64,000 nucleotides of DNA, from contig JAPVLO010000073.1 of NCBI GenBank assembly GCA_027257055.1, positions 3,286,001 to 3,350,000 of the forward strand, read 5' to 3'. Of the stretch, positions 58,454-64,000 are shown piece after piece (the stretch's first letter is position 1; each line of letters opens with the position of its first letter). The notes beneath the pieces were generated by a model that searched no databases, was not told where the DNA came from, and saw nothing but the letters and a program-made list of their open reading frames with translations. This stretch comes from Cephalopachus bancanus (Eukaryota > Chordata > Mammalia > Primates > Tarsiidae). The position numbers were made by a program, and so were the translations under genes.

Positions 58454-59735
58454 TTGAACCAGTTATATCCTGTGCCTTATATTTTGTTTCAAATAAAATG
58501 TACATCATGACTAAAAATTATCAAAAATGCAATCTATGAGGTGTCAGTTGATACTGACATGAATGCCTGGAGAGTTAATGCCTACTCATCACCTACTTTT
58601 CAATAACATTTTAGGTGAACTCTTCTATGGATAATTTCTTCAGTGTTAGTGTAGCAAACCAAACCTGTGTCATGTTTATATATTTGAATGAGGTCTCCAA
58701 AGTGTCACAATGTAATTTTTTTAAACAATATCATTATTGAAAGTGCCCAGAGAATTATGGCTTTGCAAATTTTAATTGTCAATGCACTAATTTTTTGACA
58801 AGACCCTGAAGTTATCCATGACAAAATAGATGTATAAACAAAATGTAAATGAAGACAGCATAGATAATTCTCAGGGAGTAAATGTCTTCTAAGATTAGAG
58901 GAAAATAATATTTATTTTAATGCTTTCTCAGAAAAACAAGTATGCAACAATCTCTTCTTTTCATATTTGTTTTCCCTGGAACAAGGAAGCTAGTTTTGCA
59001 TCATCTCTATAGACAATTGCAATCCTAAGGCAAAAGGTTGTATGCAAACAACTCAATGTTTTGTTTTGTTTTTTTATTACTGACCCTGTCATGAAATACC
59101 AATGTGTGTACCTCTTTCCATTCTCTATTATTGTCTATCTGATCTTTTTAAACTTCACCCCACAAACCCCTCATAAACTCCACAGTGTCCCATTCTTCTG
59201 CCTATAGGATTCCTATGTGTCGGCATTAACATCCCTTTACCTCAGAAGTTTCTTGTGAGGCCCATCCCTCAGTTCCCGCCCAGAATGATATCTTCTTACT
59301 TACCGAGATTATAGTTTGCTTTCAACGGCATTCTGCTGTTGCTTTGTCAGCTTACAGGCCTTTTCACAACTTCAACTTAGGCTAACAATCTTGGGTACAA
59401 AAACATCAGATATTTAATTTCCCCATTCCATGACAAAACACCCAGCATTCTTTGTGCTGTAGGACATATGCCTCCATGTATTTGTCATATCAATAACAAA
59501 CTCATTCACAGACTCATAAGAAACAAACTCAAATAGTATACTTAATCCTTACTATAATAATTTAGTAATCAAATATTTACTGTCAAAATATGAATACTTT
59601 CCTTTGTTACACCCATATTAATCTTACAATAAATGTTCTTTTATCTCTATAAATTCTAATCTAGAAAAACAAAATAATAACTTGGGTCTTGTTCCATTTT
59701 AAAAGTTAATGGAACATAATTAAATAAGTTAGCAA
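58454..59735. other. Intergenic DNA, includes first copy of a dispersed 80-bp repeat
   Basis: No gene recognised. 58957-59034 recurs at 61263-61340. Confidence 0.45.
58957..59034 (+). repeat. Dispersed direct repeat, copy 1
   Basis: Matches 61263-61340 at most positions, including the identical run ending 'tctatagacaattgcaatcctaaggcaaaag' (split here: 'tctatagacaattgcaat', 'cctaaggcaaaag'). No match outside these limits. Confidence 0.85.
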
Positions 59736-60212
59736 CACTTTTGACGTTAGATTTTTTGGTTGAAAGATTTTTAAAAATACTGATTCAATTTCATTGCTCA
59801 TTATTGGTCTATCCAGGGTTTCTACTTCTTCCTGGTTCAGTCTTGAGAGGTTGTATGTTTCCAGGAATTTATTCGTCTCCTCTAGGCTTTCCAGTATGTT
59901 GCTATACTGGTGTTCAAAGTAGCTTCTGATGATCTTTCTTTTATATTTCTATAGTGTCAGTTGTAATGTCATCTGTGCCATTCTGATTGTATTTATTTGA
60001 GTCTTCTCTCTTTTTTTCTTGGTTAGTTTAGCTAGTGGTCTGTCAATTTTGTTTATCCTTTTGAAGAACCAATATTTTGATTCATTGATCTTTTTGTATA
60101 GCTTTTTTTTTTTTTGGTCTCAATCTCATTTAGTGTTGCTCTGATTTTTGTTATTTCTTTTCTTCTGCTAGTTTTGAGTTTATATTGTTCTTATTTTTCT
60201 AGTTCCTTATTT
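59736..60212 (-). mobile_element. L1 ORF2 fragment, antisense
   Basis: 'agtttagctagtggtctgtc', 'tttgaagaaccaatattttg' and 'gtctcaatctcatttagtgt' are antisense to the ORF2 segment between endonuclease and reverse transcriptase, overlapping in content the segment at 15391-15680. Both ends of the L1 are missing and frames are broken. Confidence 0.88.
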
Positions 60213-60800
60213 TAAGACATTCTTCAACCTTCAATAGTCTCATGAGTTTCTTAATTATATATACGTATGAATTTTTGAGCTATTTTTGCAAGTGGATGAA
60301 AATAATCAGGTATGAGAATGGAACCTGGAAGCTGGACTGAGACCTCAGTCTGAGATCATAAAACTGGATATGAAGGCTCCTAAAATTGCTGCAAATCAAG
60401 AATTACCCAAGGGTCCACAAGACCCCAGGTCAAGGCGGCAACCAAATAATGTAATGTGGACTCAGTTATTAGCAGTAAACTGATAAGCCAGTAATCATAA
60501 AATCAAAGCAATGACCAGAAAACCAGTGATATTCATGACCATGGCAGGTCAAAAATCTGAGACTTGTGATATCAAAGGAAAGAAGGGCAGGGTCAGTAAG
60601 TTCAGTATGATCAAAGTAAACAAAAGGTCATGACCAAGATGCCTTCTTTTCCACAAGAATGCTCCCATAATAAAATACAGAGAACAGAAGGAGATTATGT
60701 CCTGGCCTCTTCCTACTCAGCATATGGCCTTGTACTGATAGCACAAGCAGGAAGAAATGGCAGGTCCCTAACAAAACCTGTACTGTGGTCAAATGAAGGT
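60213..60800. other. Intergenic DNA, nothing recognised
   Basis: No gene or classified repeat. Composition is more balanced than average at 60300-60780. Confidence 0.4.
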
Positions 60801-60805
60801 GCCTA

Positions 60806-61260
60806 GGTAATCACTCAACACATATATATTGAACCCCTAATGTTTGCTAGAGACAGTGTTAAGAATTGGTGAGATAACTAGAATTAAGATGTACGGTAAT
60901 TATCCTTCCATTTATAACACAAGAATGGATACAGATAAGTAAATAGGCAGTCATACAGTAATGTAACAAGTGCTATGATGTGAAGAAATATCAAATACTC
61001 TGGTCATTCATAAAGAGGGATATAACTCAATTTCTAAAGTCATGGAAAGTTTCTAGGGGTATAGAAAACTACATATACACTTTAAGCATAAAAAAGGGGA
61101 AAAGGGAGGAATATTTCAGGCAGTGGAGAAAATGTGTACAAAAGAGAGGCAAAGATGTGAGAGAGAATATACAGCACTAAGAAAAATACCAATTCAAATG
61201 ATTCTAAGTAGTTCAAAATTCCTGAAAGGAGTGCTAGAGCTTTGGAGGAAGTGTTGGAGA
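60806..61260 (+). mobile_element. Ancient interspersed repeat, family not assigned (copy C)
   Basis: 'atatattgaacccctaatgt', 'agacagtgttaagaattggt', 'taaataggcagtcatacagt' and 'aagtgctatgatgtgaagaa' match the order of blocks in copies A and B, with more decay. Confidence 0.5.
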
Positions 61261-61262
61261 CA

Positions 61263-61375
61263 CTTTCATATTTGTTTTCCTGGAACAAGAAAGTCAGATT
61301 TGCAACATCTCTATAGACAATTGCAATCCTAAGGCAAAAGCGTATTTAAAAAAAGAAAAGAAATAAAGAAAAAGA
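61263..61375 (+). repeat. Dispersed direct repeat, copy 2, with A-rich 3' tail
   Basis: 61263-61340 matches 58957-59034. It is followed by an A-rich run with g interruptions (about 61346-61375), which copy 1 lacks. Confidence 0.8.
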
Positions 61376-61562
61376 AAGGACATTAAGGATTCTATAATCT
61401 GGACCTCAGAGATCAGAAACAGTTAAATCTTTTGACCAAAGTCACATGGAATCAGGTAAAGTGTTCAGGATGGGAGAGATTCATACTCAAAAGTGGCCAC
61501 CCTAACTAATGTCGCTCACTGGAATGTGCTGTAACAGACATAAACACATCCTAGAATTCCTC

Positions 61563-61566
<4 letters not shown>

Positions 61567-61597
<31 letters not shown>
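61567..61597 (+). repeat. (TC)n microsatellite
   Basis: About 15 uninterrupted tc units. Confidence 0.97.
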
Positions 61598-61601
<4 letters not shown>

Positions 61602-61635
61602 GCTTTGACTATTAATTTTTCCAATTAGTAACTTC

Positions 61636-61996
61636 CAGTATAGGTTGAATATCTCTTATTCAAAAATTTGAAATCTGAAATAAATAGTTCAAAATTCAAA
61701 ACTTTTTGAGCACAAACAATTTTCCACAAATGGAAAATTCTACACCTGATATCATGTTATATCAGTCAAAATGCAGCAAAAACTTTGTTTCAAGCACAAA
61801 ACTGTTTAAGATATCATATACAGTTACCTTCAGGCTATGTACATAAGATGTATATAAAACATAAATTTTATGTTTAGATTTTGGTGCTCTCCCTTAGATA
61901 TTTCATTATGTATGTGAAAATATTCCAAAATATTTAAAATCTGAATTCTGAAACACTTCTGGTCCCAAGCATTTCAGATAAGGAACACTCAGCATG
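61636..61996. mobile_element. Non-autonomous Tigger-type DNA transposon (MER44/Tigger7-like)
   Basis: Left 'aggttgaatatctcttattc' and, by complement, right 'gagtgttccttatctgaaat' form related inverted ends. Internal landmarks 'cttttttgagcacaaacaat'-like text (here 'actttttgagcacaaacaat'), 'taccttcaggctatgtacat' and 'aaacacttctggtcccaagc' are familiar from a mammalian Tigger-related MITE. TA follows the right end (61997-61998). Subfamily name is from memory. No transposase is encoded. Confidence 0.75.
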
Positions 61997-62239
61997 TATA
62001 TTAGGCTTAAAATCATTGTTCCTATTTGTACTAACTCATTGTCTGATGCTTGTTGGTCACTTACCAAATCTGCTTTTCCTCCATGGTATTGGTTTTGGCA
62101 TCCTATTTATATTTCCCCATCATCTGTGTCTCTTCTTGATTTCTATTTCCAGGGCCCAAATATAGGTGTCATAATATTACTACTTCAGCATGCTCTTTTG
62201 CCTTTACTTGTGTCTAATAATTTCATAAATATTCTTTTA

Positions 62240-62425
62240 CTTCAGTTTAGAAATTTTATTGAGCACCAATTATGAACCAGGCACTGGGCTAAGTGATAAG
62301 CCTCTAAAAGTGAGTAAAACAGTTATTGCCAGCATGAAGCTAATAATCTCATTGGGAAGATATAAATAAAAACAGAGAATGGAAAGTACAGCATGGTACA
62401 TATGGTATTTAACAAATGCCATATA
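62240..62425 (+). mobile_element. Ancient interspersed repeat, family not assigned (copy D, first part)
   Basis: 'tattgagcaccaattatgaaccaggcactggg' and 'agcatgaagctaataatctc' match the opening blocks of the same family as copies A-C. The rest appears to continue after an insertion, from about 62960. Confidence 0.55.
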
Positions 62426-62690
62426 TTCATTTTAATTAATTTTAAATTAATTAATTTAATCAGTCAATTAAATTCATTCATTCATTCATTTAGAATGAAT
62501 ATATGAATCAAGAGATAGAGTTTGTCCTTTATGGCTGCATAATAGTCCATCAGGGAAGTGAGAACCAGTTGGAGCACAAAACTTCACCTACATATAGATT
62601 ACTTATGTACCTAACTTTGACTTGTATGCCATATCTCCATAATGAAATAACATAAAATTAAAAAAGACGGGGGGAAGCACAGAAGACTAA
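62426..62690. repeat. AT/ATTC-rich segment with short L1-like pieces
   Basis: taat-rich sequence and (attc)n (62473-62490) precede 'cctttatggctgcataatag' (antisense L1 3' UTR wording) and an A-rich end near 62664. Possibly a rearranged L1 fragment interrupting copy D. Confidence 0.4.
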
Positions 62691-62959
62691 CAAAGAATTC
62701 CACCCAGTGAAATCAGGTGGTTTCATGTAAAGTTTGAGTTGTCTCTGGAACAATGGAGAGGGTTGTGCATGACAGAGAATTCATCATGCTTAAAAAATCA
62801 TAAAAGAAACAGGTAACCCCAGAGAAAGGAGACAAGGAACTACACTATGGCTTGTAACTGTATTTGATGAAGTTGGTGAATATTGTGAAATGAAATTGAA
62901 CAGAGGTTAGAAATAAATTGTGTCACAGTTAAGATAAATTATTTACATTTTTCCATTTA

Positions 62960-63995
62960 GTAGTAGGGATCAAATATCATAACTAGGCAATAATTTATAT
63001 TTCTTATCTTTTTGAAATTAAAAATTAAAAAATGTGGAAAATAACTGGTAGTATGGTAGATAATGGTCTATTAATTAATAACAAAATTGATGAGTTTTGA
63101 GAAAGAAAGACAGAATTCAAGAGATATTTTTGAACAAGAATGAGTGAAACATCTGCATTGGATAGGAATAGTGAAGCTGGAGAGAAATAGATGGATTCTA
63201 GAGATATGGAGGAGATGAAGTTGACAAACTTAGCAGATTCTTTGAACAAAAGGAGTCCAAATTTACTCCTGCTTCTGACTTGTACAACCGACAGGAGGGG
63301 AAGGTCATAAATTGGGATGAAGAGGCAAATCACGATGTGTGGGTTAATTTTAGAGCCATTTGGCCCGAAGTTTTCTTTAAAACATGGAGAAGGGGATTGC
63401 AATTCAGAAAGGCAGAAGGTTGAATCTGTACCTCAGAGGAGAAGCCTAGGCTAGCGATGACATAAATTATGTTACTGTAGATGACATTTGAAGCCAAAGT
63501 AACGGAGCAGGATATCTTTGGAAAGAGCATAGGGAGAGTAGATAAGAGTCTAGAATACAGCATTGAGAAATCCCAACTTTCAGAGCCTGAATAGAGGTAG
63601 GATGAGATGAAGTAACTTATAGTGGTATAAGTAAAGCAAACAAACAACAGGAATTGTGATGCCATAGAGGTTAAGACAAACAGTTTTGAGTAAAATTAAG
63701 AGATCAGTAAATTGAGAAAATAAAAAATAACAACATAAAAGCCATTGATGACTAAGCCAGATACTTTTCAAAACAGTTTTGAAGGGGAGAAGGAAGAGTG
63801 AAGTGTTTTAAGGAGAGTTTGCATAGGGAAGCAATAGAAATAATAGGGTACACAATACAGCTAAAAAGTTTGACTGTGAAGGTGGAAAAAGAGAGGACAG
63901 TAACTGGAGAGAGATTGAGGTTGGGTTATTTTGTTTTATATGGAAAAGACAAGAATATACTGATGGAGGAAATTATAGAGAGAATGAAGGGATAA
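62960..63995 (+). mobile_element. Ancient interspersed repeat, family not assigned (copy D, continued)
   Basis: 'gaggagaagcctaggctagc', 'gatgacatttgaagccaaag', 'tagataagagtctagaatac' and 'agcattgagaaatcccaact' look like the downstream part of the same family. Two minus-strand frames (125 and 111 codons) are antisense to it and show no protein family. The element runs to the window edge. Confidence 0.45.
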
Positions 63996-64000
63996 TCGGC

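Noticed and set aside
63025..63665. Frames of 125 and 111 codons on the minus strand
   Set aside because: They overlap each other in different frames and are antisense to what looks like the same ancient repeat family.

Overview
This window is nuclear DNA from a primate. I find no protein-coding gene, no exon of a recognisable gene, and no tRNA, rRNA, CRISPR array or operon. It reads as AT-rich intergenic DNA (or a large intron) built from layers of interspersed repeats. About twenty Alu elements (dimeric 7SL-derived SINEs) place it in primates. The youngest share a diagnostic pattern: 'cagcctgtaatcccgcg' near the left end, 'ctacaataaatcaaaaaatc' at the monomer junction, and a right end finishing 'gactccaactc'. 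This does not match the monkey/ape AluS/AluY types or the lemur and galago/loris Alus as I know them, so a tarsier is my best inference. That is an inference by elimination, not a database result.

Layout. Positions 1-8.8 kb hold ten Alus or Alu fragments, a MaLR-type LTR carrying a short L1 insertion, and a mariner-like DNA transposon interrupted by two Alus. Positions 9.8-16.3 kb are a LINE block: an old antisense L1 interrupted by an MLT1-type LTR and an Alu, then a younger L1 whose 5' part is inverted (twin-priming structure) and which is bounded by a perfect 14-bp target-site duplication. Positions 16.3-29 kb are mostly single-copy-looking DNA with one Alu monomer, a (CA)n tract and a possible conserved non-coding element. 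Positions 29.1-33.4 kb hold old L1 sequence, a younger L1 3' half and four Alus. Positions 33.4-47.4 kb contain MIRs, two poly(A) runs, a polypyrimidine tract, a ZNF143-type motif and, at 45.8-46.9 kb, the strongest candidates for conserved regulatory DNA, including an inverted T-box-like site. Positions 47.5-64 kb contain two more Alus, several copies of one ancient repeat family, a CR1/L3 remnant, a MARNA-like mariner deletion derivative, a Tigger/MER44-like element and an 80-bp dispersed direct repeat.

The most informative content is insertion history: target-site duplications give relative ages (Alu into mariner, Alu into L1, Alu into MIR, L1 into LTR). No gene network can be described because no functional gene is present. 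I saw no evidence of a new biological system. The items most worth testing are the putative conserved non-coding elements and the two mariner derivatives.
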